From the NCBI RefSeq assembly GCF_040744945.1, contig NZ_CP160453.1:5580001-5644000 (forward strand): a stretch of DNA of 64,000 nt, written 5' to 3'. Shown in pieces: positions 43,661 through 51,872 of the stretch. The notes under the pieces were generated by a model. The model had not been told where the DNA came from. It did not search any database and saw only the letters and a list, made by a program, of their open reading frames with translations. A program made the position numbers and the translations under genes. Every line of letters starts with the position of its first letter. Position 1 is the stretch's first letter. Origin of the DNA: Saccharothrix sp. HUAS TT1 (GTDB lineage Bacteria; Actinomycetota; Actinomycetes; Mycobacteriales; Pseudonocardiaceae).

Positions 43661-44440
43661 TCACCCTTCCGTGCGGCGACGGTGGACCTGAGCGCACCGC
43701 GGCCGGGCCTCCACGAACCACTCGCAGCCCAGGACCAGCGCGAACACCGGCGCGGGCAGGCCGACCAGCAACCGGAAGACGGGGGAGAGCCTGCCACGTC
43801 CGTGCACCTGCGAGCGGTGGGCCGCCAGCGCGGCCTGCTTCCGGCGGGCGAAGCGCCGCACGACCACCCGGTGGGTGATGGCCGAGGCGGGGCTGAAGGC
43901 CGCGCGCAGGGTGTCGACGTCGTAGCGGAACGGGATGCGCAGCGCCCGGACCAGGCGGGCCAGGCGCTCGACCGCGTGGCGGGGCATCGTCGCCTCCAGC
44001 ACCCGGACCCCGGTCAGCTCGGCGGCCCGCGCGCCCACCTCGTGCACCTTCACGTGGTCCTGGTGGCCGTAGCCGCCGTTGGCGTCGTAGCTGAGCAGCA
44101 GGTCGGCGTTCTCCTCGCGCAGGATCGCGGCCAGCCGACCGGCCGCCTCGTCGGTGTCGGCGCGGGCGAACCGCCGCCGGCCCGGCGGGTCCGGGTACAG
44201 CACCGGCCCGTGGCCGCTGTCCGCGTAACCCAGGTGCTCGACCCGGTGCACGCCGAGCACGGCCGCGCTCTCCCGCAGCTCGGCCAACCGGTCCGGTTCG
44301 GACGAGGACGCGACGCCCATGGCGTCGGTCGCCACCACGACCACCACCCGGTGGCCCTCGGCGGCGGCGCGGGCGAGCGTGCCGCCGGTCAGCAGCACCT
44401 CGTCGTCGGGGTGGGCGTGGAAGGCCACGAGGGTCGCCAT
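43661..44440 (-). CDS. PIG-L family N-acetylglucosaminyl deacetylase
   Basis: A 259-residue zinc deacetylase. The AHPDDE motif (residues 9-14, Asp/Asp metal ligands) and GYGHQDHVKVHEVGARA, supplying the third ligand, are intact. Actinomycete homologues include MshB and antibiotic-tailoring deacetylases, so mycothiol biosynthesis is possible, but specificity cannot be read. The C-terminus has a hydrophobic stretch near ~225-240. It lies downstream of the xylanase but a terminator hairpin separates them. Confidence 0.88.
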   Translation of the reverse strand: MATLVAFHAHPDDEVLLTGGTLARAAAEGHRVVVVVATDAMGVASSSEPDRLAELRESAAVLGVHRVEHLGYADSGHGPVLYPDPPGRRRFARADTDEAAGRLAAILREENADLLLSYDANGGYGHQDHVKVHEVGARAAELTGVRVLEATMPRHAVERLARLVRALRIPFRYDVDTLRAAFSPASAITHRVVVRRFARRKQAALAAHRSQVHGRGRLSPVFRLLVGLPAPVFALVLGCEWFVEARPRCAQVHRRRTEG

Positions 44441-44463
44441 CGGCCCATCATGGCGAATGGAGG

Positions 44464-44501
44464 TCGGCCCCCGCCCGGATGTTCATCCGAACGGGGGCCG
44501 A
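44464..44501 (-). terminator. Terminator hairpin between xylanase and deacetylase genes
   Basis: 10-bp arms TCGGCCCCCG (44464-44473) and CGGGGGCCGA (44492-44501). An inner CGGAT/ATCCG stem continues the fold. Ends the leftward xylanase transcript. Confidence 0.75.
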
Positions 44502-44536
44502 CGGCTCGTGGTGACGCGACCGGTGGCGCGCCGGTG

Positions 44537-45700
44537 CTACTTGGCGCAGGCCGGCAGGTGCGGGTGGCGCTCGCCGCGCGCGACCGACGCCTTGGCCAGC
44601 GTGCACCGCATGGCGTCGTAGGCGGGCTTGCGGGTGAAGTCGTCCCACATCACGGTCGCCGCGCCCTCGCCCTCGAAGAAGACCGGCACCCAGGAGTACT
44701 TGTCGGTGAAGCCCCAGATCGTGAAGGAGTCGCAGCCCTCGACGTTGAGGCACGCGGTCAGCGTCCGGTTGTAGTAGTCGGCCTGCTTGGCCAGCATCTC
44801 GGCGGTCGGCACGCCGTCCGCCGGCAGGTCCATCCGCACGTCCAGCTCGGTGATGGCGGTGCCCAGGCCCAGGTCGGCGAACCGCTCCAGGTTCGTCTGC
44901 AGGTCACCGGGGAAGCCGTACCGGGTGCTGAGGTGCGACTGCGCGGAGAAGCCGTCGACCGGCACGCCCTGCGCCAGCAGGTCCTTGATCAGCGCGTAGT
45001 AGGCGTTGCTCTTGGCGTTGACGCCCTCGACGTTGTAGTCGTTGAAGTACAGCTGCGCCTTGGGGTCGGCCTGGTGCGCCCAGCGGAACGCGTCGGCGAT
45101 GATGCCGGGGCCGAGCTCGCGGATCCAGATGTTGTCGGTGGTGCGCAGGTTGCCCGAGTCGTCGAAGATCTCGTTGGCCACGTCCCACTGCTGGATCTTG
45201 CCCTTGTAGCGGCCGACCACGGTCCTGATGTGGTCGCGCAGGATCTTGCGCAGCTCGTCGGGCGTGAACTCGCCCTGCTCCAGCCACGCCGGGTTCTGGC
45301 TGTGCCACAGCAGGGTGTGCCCGCGGACCACCTGGCGGTTGCGCTGGGCGAACTTCACGATGGCGTCGGCCATCCCGAAGTTGTAGCGGCCCTGCTCCGG
45401 GTGGATGTACTCCCACTTCATCTGGTTCTCGGCCGAGACCGAGCTGAACTCCTTGGCCAGCACCTCGCGGTACTCGAGGTCCTTGGTGAACGGGTCGGGG
45501 TAGGGCTGCGACTCGTGGTGACCGCCACCGGCTGCGGCGGTGCCGATGTAGAACCCCTTGGGCGCCACCCAGCGCAGGGTGTCCTTCTTCGCGTGGCCGG
45601 GTGACAGGTCGCCGGCGGGGGCGGCCGAGGCGACCGGGGCCAGCGGCGTGGTCAGCGCCATCGCGGCGAGCGCGGCGGTGACGAGGCGGATCGGCTTCAT
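44537..45700 (-). CDS. Secreted GH10 endo-beta-1,4-xylanase
   Basis: A 387-residue enzyme with a Sec signal peptide (~27 residues ending ASA). The acid/base is Glu177 (QQWDVANEIF) and the nucleophile Glu285 (ITELDVR). NQMKWEYIHPEQG, GHTLLWHSQNPAW and the WGFTDKYSW near the C-terminus confirm GH10. No carbohydrate-binding module is attached. It cuts internal bonds in xylan outside the cell. The CGAAA/TTTCG palindrome 42 bp upstream is the type of element found before actinomycete xylanase genes, so xylo-oligosaccharide induction is likely. Confidence 0.95.
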   Translation of the reverse strand: MKPIRLVTAALAAMALTTPLAPVASAAPAGDLSPGHAKKDTLRWVAPKGFYIGTAAAGGGHHESQPYPDPFTKDLEYREVLAKEFSSVSAENQMKWEYIHPEQGRYNFGMADAIVKFAQRNRQVVRGHTLLWHSQNPAWLEQGEFTPDELRKILRDHIRTVVGRYKGKIQQWDVANEIFDDSGNLRTTDNIWIRELGPGIIADAFRWAHQADPKAQLYFNDYNVEGVNAKSNAYYALIKDLLAQGVPVDGFSAQSHLSTRYGFPGDLQTNLERFADLGLGTAITELDVRMDLPADGVPTAEMLAKQADYYNRTLTACLNVEGCDSFTIWGFTDKYSWVPVFFEGEGAATVMWDDFTRKPAYDAMRCTLAKASVARGERHPHLPACAK

Positions 45701-45741
45701 TGCGGTTCTTCGCTTTCTCGGACGACTGCGACGGCGGCGTT

Positions 45742-45752
45742 CGAAAGTTTCG
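45742..45752 (-). promoter_or_regulatory. Xylanase-type operator CGAAAGTTTCG
   Basis: Perfect 11-bp palindrome (CGAAA-G-TTTCG), 42 bp upstream of the GH10 start. Matches the CGAAA-centred inverted repeats conserved before xylanase genes in streptomycetes, which are bound by LacI/ROK-type xylose regulators. The regulator is not in this window, or is unrecognised. Confidence 0.75.
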
Positions 45753-45896
45753 TCTTAGATCCGGCAATTTTCGAGATGCCGGACCCTAAGTCGCCCGCCG
45801 GGCCAACGTCAAGACTTCGTCAAGCCACCGCCCGATCGGACGGTCCGCGCAGGTGGGCCGGCTCGCCGATGCCCCGCTCCCGCCGGGAACCGGTGG

Positions 45897-46844
45897 TCAG
45901 GCGCGGGCGTAGCGCTCCGCGAGGGTGCGCAGCAGTGGTCTGAGCTCGCCGGGCGACTCGACGGTGAAGTCCATGCCCAGCATGCCGATGTAGGCGGCGA
46001 TCGTGTCCAGCGAGTCGGCGCCGGTGACGAGGACCGAGGTGGTGTCGGTGACCGTCTCGACCACGCCGACGCCCGGGTGGATCCGGTCGAGGACGGCCTG
46101 GGCCGGCGCGTCGACCCGCAGGCGCGCGTGCACCTGCCAGCCGGTGAACGCGACACGGCGCATGGTGAAGCTCGTGTAGTCCTCGTCGGGGAGGGCGGTG
46201 GGGGCGAACCGGCGGTGGGTGCGCATGCGTGGCGTGATCCAGTCCGCCCGGTAGGCGTCCCACTCGCCGCTGGACGGGTCGCGGGCCACGAGGTACCAGC
46301 GCCGCTTCCAGGCGAGCAGGCGGTAGGGCTCGACGAGCAGCGAGGCGTCGCGGTAGTCGAAGCGGAACCACTCCACGTCGTGGATCGCGGTCGCGATGGT
46401 GCGCAGCACGGCGGGGTCGACCTCGGGGTCCGGGGCGTCGGTGTCGGTGTTCTCCGGCGCGTGGTCGACCACCGAGGCCAGCGCCTCCACCGTCGGCCGC
46501 AGGCGTGGCGGCAGGACCTGTTCGAGCTTGGCCAGCGCACGGGCGCTGGAGGTCTCCAGCCCGGCGATCCCGCGGCCGGCGCGCAACCCGATCGCCACGG
46601 CCACCGCCTCCTCGTCGTCCAGGAGCAGCGGGGGGAGCTTGCCGCCCGCTCCGAGCCGGTAGCCGCCCGTCGCGCCGCGGGTGGCCTCGACGGGGTAGTC
46701 GAGCGTGCGGAGGCGTTCCACGTCGTTGCGGATGGTGCGGCTCGTGACGCCCAGCCGCTCGGCGAGTTCGGCGCCGCTCCACGACGGGCGCGACTGGAAC
46801 AGCGCCAGGAGCGCGAGGAGCCGCGCCGATGTGTTCGCGGCCAC
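45897..46844 (-). CDS. HTH-WYL transcriptional regulator (YafY-like)
   Basis: A 315-residue regulator. The N-terminal HTH (ARLLALLALFQSRPSWSGAELAERLGVTSRTIRNDVERL) is followed by a WYL-domain sensor (EPYRLLAWKRRWYLVARDP) and a WCX-like C-terminus. GTG 46844 has GGAGG upstream. It diverges from an epoxide-hydrolase-like gene and shares a 61-bp promoter region containing a TATAGGAA/TTCCTATA repeat, so it likely regulates that gene and itself in response to a small ligand. Confidence 0.9.
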   Translation of the reverse strand: MAANTSARLLALLALFQSRPSWSGAELAERLGVTSRTIRNDVERLRTLDYPVEATRGATGGYRLGAGGKLPPLLLDDEEAVAVAIGLRAGRGIAGLETSSARALAKLEQVLPPRLRPTVEALASVVDHAPENTDTDAPDPEVDPAVLRTIATAIHDVEWFRFDYRDASLLVEPYRLLAWKRRWYLVARDPSSGEWDAYRADWITPRMRTHRRFAPTALPDEDYTSFTMRRVAFTGWQVHARLRVDAPAQAVLDRIHPGVGVVETVTDTTSVLVTGADSLDTIAAYIGMLGMDFTVESPGELRPLLRTLAERYARA

Positions 46845-46861
46845 TGCGACGACCTCCCCCT

Positions 46862-46884
46862 TATAGGAACGAACCTTTCCTATA
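46862..46884. promoter_or_regulatory. Divergent operator TATAGGAA-N7-TTCCTATA
   Basis: Perfect 8-bp arms (46862-46869 and 46877-46884) in the 60-bp gap between the WYL regulator and the epoxide-hydrolase gene. The AT-rich arms stand out strongly from the GC-rich surroundings. Each arm also looks like a -10 box, so the regulator could control both directions. Confidence 0.7.
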
Positions 46885-46904
46885 GGCACTCTAACGTCTG
46901 TGCC

Positions 46905-48044
46905 ATGACGAACACGGAGATCCGCCCCTTCCGCATCGAGGTCGCGCAGGCCGAGCTGGACGACCTGACCGGTCGCCTCGACCGCACCCGCCTGCCGCAG
47001 CCGGCGCCGGGCGACACCTGGGAGCACGGCACCCCCAACCACTACCTGCGCGAGGCCGTGGCGGCGTGGCGGGCGTTCGACTGGCGGGCCGCCGAGGAGC
47101 GCATCAACGCCCACGCGCACTTCGTCACCGAGATCGAGAACCAGCCGATCCACTTCATCCACGTCGAATCACCGCACGAGGGCGCGACGCCGCTGCTGCT
47201 CGCGCACACCTACCCCGGCTCGTCGGTCGACTACCTCGACGTGATCGGCAGGCTCACCGACCCCGTCGCCCACGGCGGGCGCGCCGAGGACGCGTTCCAC
47301 GTCGTCGTGCCGGACGCGCCCGGCTTCGGCTTCTCGAACCCGGTCACCGAACCGGGCTGGACCACCGCCCGCGTGGCCCGCGCGTACGACACCCTCATGC
47401 GCAGGCTCGGCTACCAGCGCTACGGCGTGCACGGCTCCGACCACGGCGCGATGGTCGCCCGCGAACTCGGCATCCTCGCCCCCGAGGGTTTCCTGGGGTT
47501 GCACGTGCTGCAGCTGTTCTCCTTCCCGTCGGGCGACCCCGCCGAGTTCGAACGACTCGAACCGCAGGATTACGCCGGCCTGGAGCACATGCGGTGGTTC
47601 CAGAAGGTCGGCGGCTACAACACCATGAACGCCAGCAGGCCGCAGACGGTCGCGGCCGGGCTCAGCGACTCGCCGATCGGGATGCTCGCCTACAGCGAGT
47701 TGTTCAACTCCTTCGGCAACGGCACGTCCCTGGTGCCGCTGGAGACCATCCTCACCGAGGTGTCCGTCAACTGGTTCGCCAACGCCGCCGCGGGCATGGC
47801 CCGTTCCTACTTCGACAACGCGGCCGCCCCCGCCACCGAGCCCGCCCCGGTGAACGCCGCCCCGACCGGCGTGGCCGTGTTCGCCGACGACTTCCAGACC
47901 ATCAAGGTGTTCGCGGAACGGGACAACTCCAACATCGTGCACTGGAGCCGTTTCGAGAAGGGCGGCCACTTCGCCGCCCTCGAGGTCCCGGAGGTCGTGG
48001 TGGACGACATCCGGGCGTTCTTCACCGCATCGGGAGGGTCGTGA
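46905..48044 (+). CDS. Epoxide-hydrolase family alpha/beta-hydrolase
   Basis: 379 residues with the N-terminal EHN domain (EIRPFRIEVAQAELDDLTGRLDRTRLP) of microsomal-type epoxide hydrolases, then an alpha/beta-hydrolase core. The nucleophile region is GVHGSDHGAMVAREL, where Asp serves as in epoxide hydrolases; the oxyanion region is HTYPGSSVDYL, and the His near the end is GGHFAALE. The cap contains MRWFQKVGGYNTMNASRPQT. Probably acts on an epoxide or ester and is under control of the divergent WYL regulator. The short 5' region suggests a very short leader. Confidence 0.88.
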   Translation: MTNTEIRPFRIEVAQAELDDLTGRLDRTRLPQPAPGDTWEHGTPNHYLREAVAAWRAFDWRAAEERINAHAHFVTEIENQPIHFIHVESPHEGATPLLLAHTYPGSSVDYLDVIGRLTDPVAHGGRAEDAFHVVVPDAPGFGFSNPVTEPGWTTARVARAYDTLMRRLGYQRYGVHGSDHGAMVARELGILAPEGFLGLHVLQLFSFPSGDPAEFERLEPQDYAGLEHMRWFQKVGGYNTMNASRPQTVAAGLSDSPIGMLAYSELFNSFGNGTSLVPLETILTEVSVNWFANAAAGMARSYFDNAAAPATEPAPVNAAPTGVAVFADDFQTIKVFAERDNSNIVHWSRFEKGGHFAALEVPEVVVDDIRAFFTASGGS

Positions 48045-48104
48045 ACGTCCGCGTCTGCCGACGGGCGGGTACGTGCGAGGATTCCGGTTGTGGAGGCGGG
48101 GGTC

Positions 48105-48947
48105 GTGTCGCGTGCGAGGGCTGCGGCGGTGGCGCTGGCCGGTGAGCTGGGCCTGCGGGTCGACGAGGCGGTGGTGCTGCAGGATTCGAACCTGCTCGCC
48201 CTGCGCCTGGCGCCGTGTGGTGTCTTCGCCCGGGTGGCACGGGCGGGGCGGGAGGTGGCCGCGTTCGAGGTCGAGCTGGCCGGGCGGCTCGCCGCGGCCG
48301 GGAGTCCCGTCGCGGCGCTGGAGCCCCGGGTCGAGCCGCGGGTCTACGAGCGCGACGGTTTCGCCGTGACCCTGTGGACCTACTACGACGTCGTGGCCCC
48401 CGGCCCGGACTACCCGGGCGCCTACGCCGACGCGCTCCGGCGCCTGCACGCCGGCATGCGCGACGTCGCGATCGCGAGCCCCCACTTCCTGGACCGGGTC
48501 GCGCAGGCCGAAGCCCTGGTCGCACACCGGGAACAGACCCCCGCGCTCGCCGAGGCCGACCGGCGCCTCCTCCTCGACACGCTGCGCGACGCTCGGGAAC
48601 GGATCCTCGGCCGCGGCGCCGTCGAGCAGTTGCTGCACGGCGAACCGCACCCCGGCAACCTCCTCGGCACCCGTGAAGGTTTGCTGTTCATCGACTTCGA
48701 GACGTGTTGCCGAGGACCCGTCGAATTCGACGTGGCCCACGCACCGGAAGACGTCGGCGCGCGGTACCCGGGCCTGGACCAGGTCCTGCTCGCGGAATGC
48801 CGTCGGCTGGTGCTCGCGCTGGTCGCCGCCTGGCGCTGGGACGTCCGCGACGAATTCCCGGACGGGCACGGGCACGGCCGCGACATCCTGTCCCTGCTCC
48901 GCGAAGGCCCGCCCTGGCCCGCGCTCGGCGCTCTCGTCACCGAGTAG
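48105..48947 (+). CDS. APH-fold phosphotransferase (aminoglycoside/choline-kinase-like)
   Basis: A 280-residue protein. The catalytic loop HGEPHPGNLL and the metal-binding FIDFE are the APH/choline-kinase pattern, with Glu in place of the usual Asp of HGDxxxxN, which could lower activity. VFARVAR supplies a phosphate-anchoring region, but the ATP-site Lys is not obvious. Substrate unknown; a resistance role should not be assumed. GTG 48105 has GGAGG 8 nt upstream. Confidence 0.8.
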   Translation: MSRARAAAVALAGELGLRVDEAVVLQDSNLLALRLAPCGVFARVARAGREVAAFEVELAGRLAAAGSPVAALEPRVEPRVYERDGFAVTLWTYYDVVAPGPDYPGAYADALRRLHAGMRDVAIASPHFLDRVAQAEALVAHREQTPALAEADRRLLLDTLRDARERILGRGAVEQLLHGEPHPGNLLGTREGLLFIDFETCCRGPVEFDVAHAPEDVGARYPGLDQVLLAECRRLVLALVAAWRWDVRDEFPDGHGHGRDILSLLREGPPWPALGALVTE

Positions 48948-49047
48948 CGGAACGCACCCACATGCCGTTGCCGCAGAACGACCCAATGGTGTTGATCATC
49001 CGGGTAATCGGCTCGCCACGTCGGGGGGAAGCCGATTGAATGCCGCC

Positions 49048-49806
49048 ATGCGCATCACCTCGGACACCGTTGATGGCGCCATCCGCGAACAGCTCTTCAC
49101 CATCGGGGAGATCCCCGGCGTGCTCTGGACACCCGCCGCGGCCTCCGGCCCCCGCCCGCTGGTCCTGATCGGGCACGGCGGCGGACAGCACAAGAAGGGA
49201 GGGGAAGTCGTCTCCCGGGCCTTCCCCTACGTCACTTCCTGCGGCTTCGCGGTCGCCGCGATCGACGCGCCGGGCACCGGCGACAGGCCCGAGCACCCGG
49301 AGATCCGGCGACTCGTCGCCACCATCCAGGAACGAGAGGCCGCGGGCGAGCCCTTCGGCCCGGAGTGGCCCGCTCTGAACGAGACCGTGGCGTCACAGCT
49401 CGTGCCCGACTGGCGGACCACCCTCGACGCGCTCCGCGAACTGGACTGCGTCGGCGACAGCGGGCCCGTCGGGTACTACGGCCTGTCCCAGGCCGGCGAG
49501 ATGGGCATCCGCCTCGTCGCGGCCGAACCCCGGATCACGGCCGCGGTCCTCGGCCTCGTCGGGAGCGACTGGCTCACCCGCATCGCGGCGCGGATCACGA
49601 TCCCGGTCGAGTTCGTGCTGCAGTGGGACGACGAGGGCAATCCACGGGACTCCGTCATGAAGCTGTTCGACGCCCTAGGCTCGGCCGAGAAGACCCTGCA
49701 CGCCAACCCCGGCAGCCACTTCCGGGTTCCGTCTTTCGAGATCGACAGTTCGATCCGGTTCTTCACCCGACACCTGGGTGTCCCCGGCACCGCGAACAGC
49801 TCCTGA
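49048..49806 (+). CDS. Dienelactone-hydrolase-like alpha/beta-hydrolase
   Basis: About 252 residues. The oxyanion region is IGHGGGQHKKG, the nucleophile elbow GYYGLSQAGEMG (Ser), the acid near FVLQWDDEGNP, and the His probably in NPGSHFRVPSFE. This layout fits bacterial DLH-like esterases. Alternative start at TTG 49036 has a G-rich stretch upstream, but the ATG was preferred. Substrate unknown. Confidence 0.78.
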   Translation: MRITSDTVDGAIREQLFTIGEIPGVLWTPAAASGPRPLVLIGHGGGQHKKGGEVVSRAFPYVTSCGFAVAAIDAPGTGDRPEHPEIRRLVATIQEREAAGEPFGPEWPALNETVASQLVPDWRTTLDALRELDCVGDSGPVGYYGLSQAGEMGIRLVAAEPRITAAVLGLVGSDWLTRIAARITIPVEFVLQWDDEGNPRDSVMKLFDALGSAEKTLHANPGSHFRVPSFEIDSSIRFFTRHLGVPGTANSS

Positions 49807-50144
49807 CACCGACCCGGTGTCCGATCGGTGAGCGCGCCACGCGCGTGAATTGTCAGCCATTCATCGAGCCGTGATCGGCTATTCGGAGTAACGGCACCGC
49901 CGGGTTCGGGCGCGTTCCGGCCCGACGACCCTGTGCCGGATTGGTGTCCGACGCTCGCGGGCACGGGATTAGCCGGGTGCTCGCGTCGAATTGCGGTCGA
50001 ATGCGCGTCGAATGCAAGTCGTTGTCCGCCAACCCTTCCCCTTTCCGCGCACAGCTGGTTACAGTGCGATTTGGGAGCGCTCCCAGCTTATCCATGGTCA
50101 TCTGCCAAACATGGTCATCCTCAACGAGGAGGAGAGTGGCGCTC
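49807..50144 (+). promoter_or_regulatory. LPMO promoter region with CebR-type operator TGGGAGCGCTCCCA (50072-50085)
   Basis: A 338-bp gene-free interval. A perfect 14-bp palindrome at 50072-50085 is identical to the CebR box known from streptomycetes, where the cellobiose-sensing LacI repressor CebR blocks cellulose-degrading genes. A TACAGT -10-like hexamer lies just upstream (50060-50065). The rest of the interval shows nothing I can support. Confidence 0.85.
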
Positions 50145-50807
50145 ATGTCCATCCCTGCGAACAAAAGCCTGCTCGCCAGGTTCTTCGCGACGATAGCGAT
50201 CGTCGGCGGACTCATGGCGAGCCTGCTGACCGGCATCGCCTCCGCACATGGGTCGACCGTCGACCCGCCGTCGCGGAACTACGGCTGCTGGCAGCGCTGG
50301 GGCAGTGATTTCCAGAACCCGACGATGGCCCAGCAGGACCCGATGTGCTGGCAGGCGTGGCAGGCCGACACCACCGCGATGTGGAACTGGAACGGCCTGT
50401 ACCGCGAAGGCGTCGCGGGCAACCACCAGGGCGCCATCCCGAACGGCCAGCTGTGCAGCGGCGGCCGGACCGGTGGCATGCGGTACGCGGCCCTGGACAA
50501 CCCGGGCCAGTGGAAGGCCGTCACCAAGCCGCGGCAGTTCACCCTCGACATCTGGGACCAGGCCAGGCACGGCGCGGACTACCTGCGGGTGTACGTGACC
50601 AAGCAGGGCTTCAACGCCACGACCACGGCGTTGGGCTGGAACCACCTCGACCTGGTCGCGACCACCGGCCGCTACGCGCCGTCCGACCACTACCGGGTCG
50701 CGGTGAACGCGGGCAGCCGCACCGGCCGCCACGTCGTCTACGCGATCTGGCAGGCCAGTCACTCCGACCAGTCGTACTACTTCTGCAGCGACGTCATCTT
50801 CCAGTAG
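50145..50807 (+). CDS. Secreted AA10 lytic polysaccharide monooxygenase
   Basis: A 220-residue, single-domain LPMO. The signal peptide (~34 residues, ending IASA) is cleaved to leave His as the first mature residue (HGSTVDPPSRNYGCW), half of the copper histidine brace. The second brace His is not assigned with certainty; candidates lie in GNHQGAI and ARHGADYL. The end WQASHSDQSYYFCSDVIFQ is typical of cellulose-active AA10 enzymes. Copper-dependent oxidative chain breakage on crystalline cellulose is predicted. Start: ATG 50145 (a GTG at 50136 is an alternative nearer the GAGGAGG site). The CebR box upstream fits cellulose induction. Confidence 0.93.
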   Translation: MSIPANKSLLARFFATIAIVGGLMASLLTGIASAHGSTVDPPSRNYGCWQRWGSDFQNPTMAQQDPMCWQAWQADTTAMWNWNGLYREGVAGNHQGAIPNGQLCSGGRTGGMRYAALDNPGQWKAVTKPRQFTLDIWDQARHGADYLRVYVTKQGFNATTTALGWNHLDLVATTGRYAPSDHYRVAVNAGSRTGRHVVYAIWQASHSDQSYYFCSDVIFQ

Positions 50808-50814
50808 GCCGATG

Positions 50815-50858
50815 ACGCGAAACCCGGCTCCCAGTCCTCCGGGAGCCGGGTTTCGCGT
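50815..50858. terminator. Terminator hairpin after the LPMO gene
   Basis: Perfect 18-bp stem (50815-50832 with 50841-50858), 8-nt loop. It lies between convergent LPMO and pectate-lyase genes and can stop both. Confidence 0.9.
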
Positions 50859-50875
50859 TGTCACCCGAGCCCGTC

Positions 50876-51856
50876 CTACACCCGGCCGACGCCCGCGCCG
50901 GCGGTGACGATCCTCGGCACGGAGGCCGGGGCGTCCACGGTGTAGCTGTAGTACGTGCGCGGTTCCACGACGGCGCCGAGCGTTTCCGGCGCGCCGGAAC
51001 CCGCGTAGATGTTGTTGCGCTCCACCACCCGCCCAGGGCCGCTCTTGTCGTAGCCGGACAGGATCGGGTGGGCGACGTTCTCGAAGTAGTTGCCCTCGAC
51101 CACCACCCCGGCGTCCATGGTGGAGGCGACGCCGTAGAGCGAGTTGCCCCGGTAGTAGTTGTTGTACACGTGCACCGGCTCGCCGAACCGCACGCGCGGG
51201 TGCCGCTGGTCGGTGCCGTCGAAGAAGTTGTGGTGGTAGGTGACGCGCAGCTTGCCCTTGTCGCTGGTGTAGCTGTCCGAGTGGCCGAGCAGGGCCGACT
51301 TGCTGTGGTCGTGGAAGTGGTTCCACGACACCGTCACGTAGTCGGAGTTGCGCTTGACGTCCAGCAGGCCGTCGTAGCCGTTGGACAGGTCGCAGTGGTC
51401 GATCCACACGTGGTGCGCGGAGTTGGTGACGCTGATCGAGTCGTCCGAGGCGTTGGTGAACCGCAGGTTGCGGATGATCACGTTGTTGCCCGGCCGGGTG
51501 GTCGACCCCAGCTGCAGCCCGCCGCCGGTGATCTCGGCGGTCGACCCGATCCCGGTGATCGTCTTGTTCGCGACCACGGTCAACATGTCGTCGCCGACCT
51601 CGATCCGACCCGACACCGAGATGACGTACGGCTCCTTGCGGCCCACGTAGTCGGCGAGGGCGGCGGCCGTGGTGACGGTGACCGCCTGGCCGCCCGCGCC
51701 GCCGGTGGTGCCGTTCTGGCCCAGGGCGTTCACCCCGGCGAACCCGTCCGCGACGTTGAGCGCGGCGGCCGATCCCCACGCGGCGCGCGGCACGGCGGCG
51801 GTGACCGCGGCGAGCGCCGTGCCGGCGAGCAGGCTGCGGCGGTTGAGGGGGCTCAT
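50876..51856 (-). CDS. Secreted pectate lyase, PL1 family (third gene of tandem set)
   Basis: 326 residues with a Tat-like signal (NRRSLLAGTALAAVTA). The parallel beta-helix core carries SVTNSAHHVWIDHCDLSNGYDGLLDVKR and VSWNHFHDHSKSALLGHSDS, the vWiDH and calcium-site region of PL1, and RHPRVRFGEPVHVYNNYY with the catalytic Arg. It cleaves polygalacturonate by beta-elimination. Last of three tandem copies, 16 bp after its neighbour, with GGAGGA before the ATG. Confidence 0.93.
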   Translation of the reverse strand: MSPLNRRSLLAGTALAAVTAAVPRAAWGSAAALNVADGFAGVNALGQNGTTGGAGGQAVTVTTAAALADYVGRKEPYVISVSGRIEVGDDMLTVVANKTITGIGSTAEITGGGLQLGSTTRPGNNVIIRNLRFTNASDDSISVTNSAHHVWIDHCDLSNGYDGLLDVKRNSDYVTVSWNHFHDHSKSALLGHSDSYTSDKGKLRVTYHHNFFDGTDQRHPRVRFGEPVHVYNNYYRGNSLYGVASTMDAGVVVEGNYFENVAHPILSGYDKSGPGRVVERNNIYAGSGAPETLGAVVEPRTYYSYTVDAPASVPRIVTAGAGVGRV

Positions 51857-51872
51857 GCGATGTCCTCCAGGC

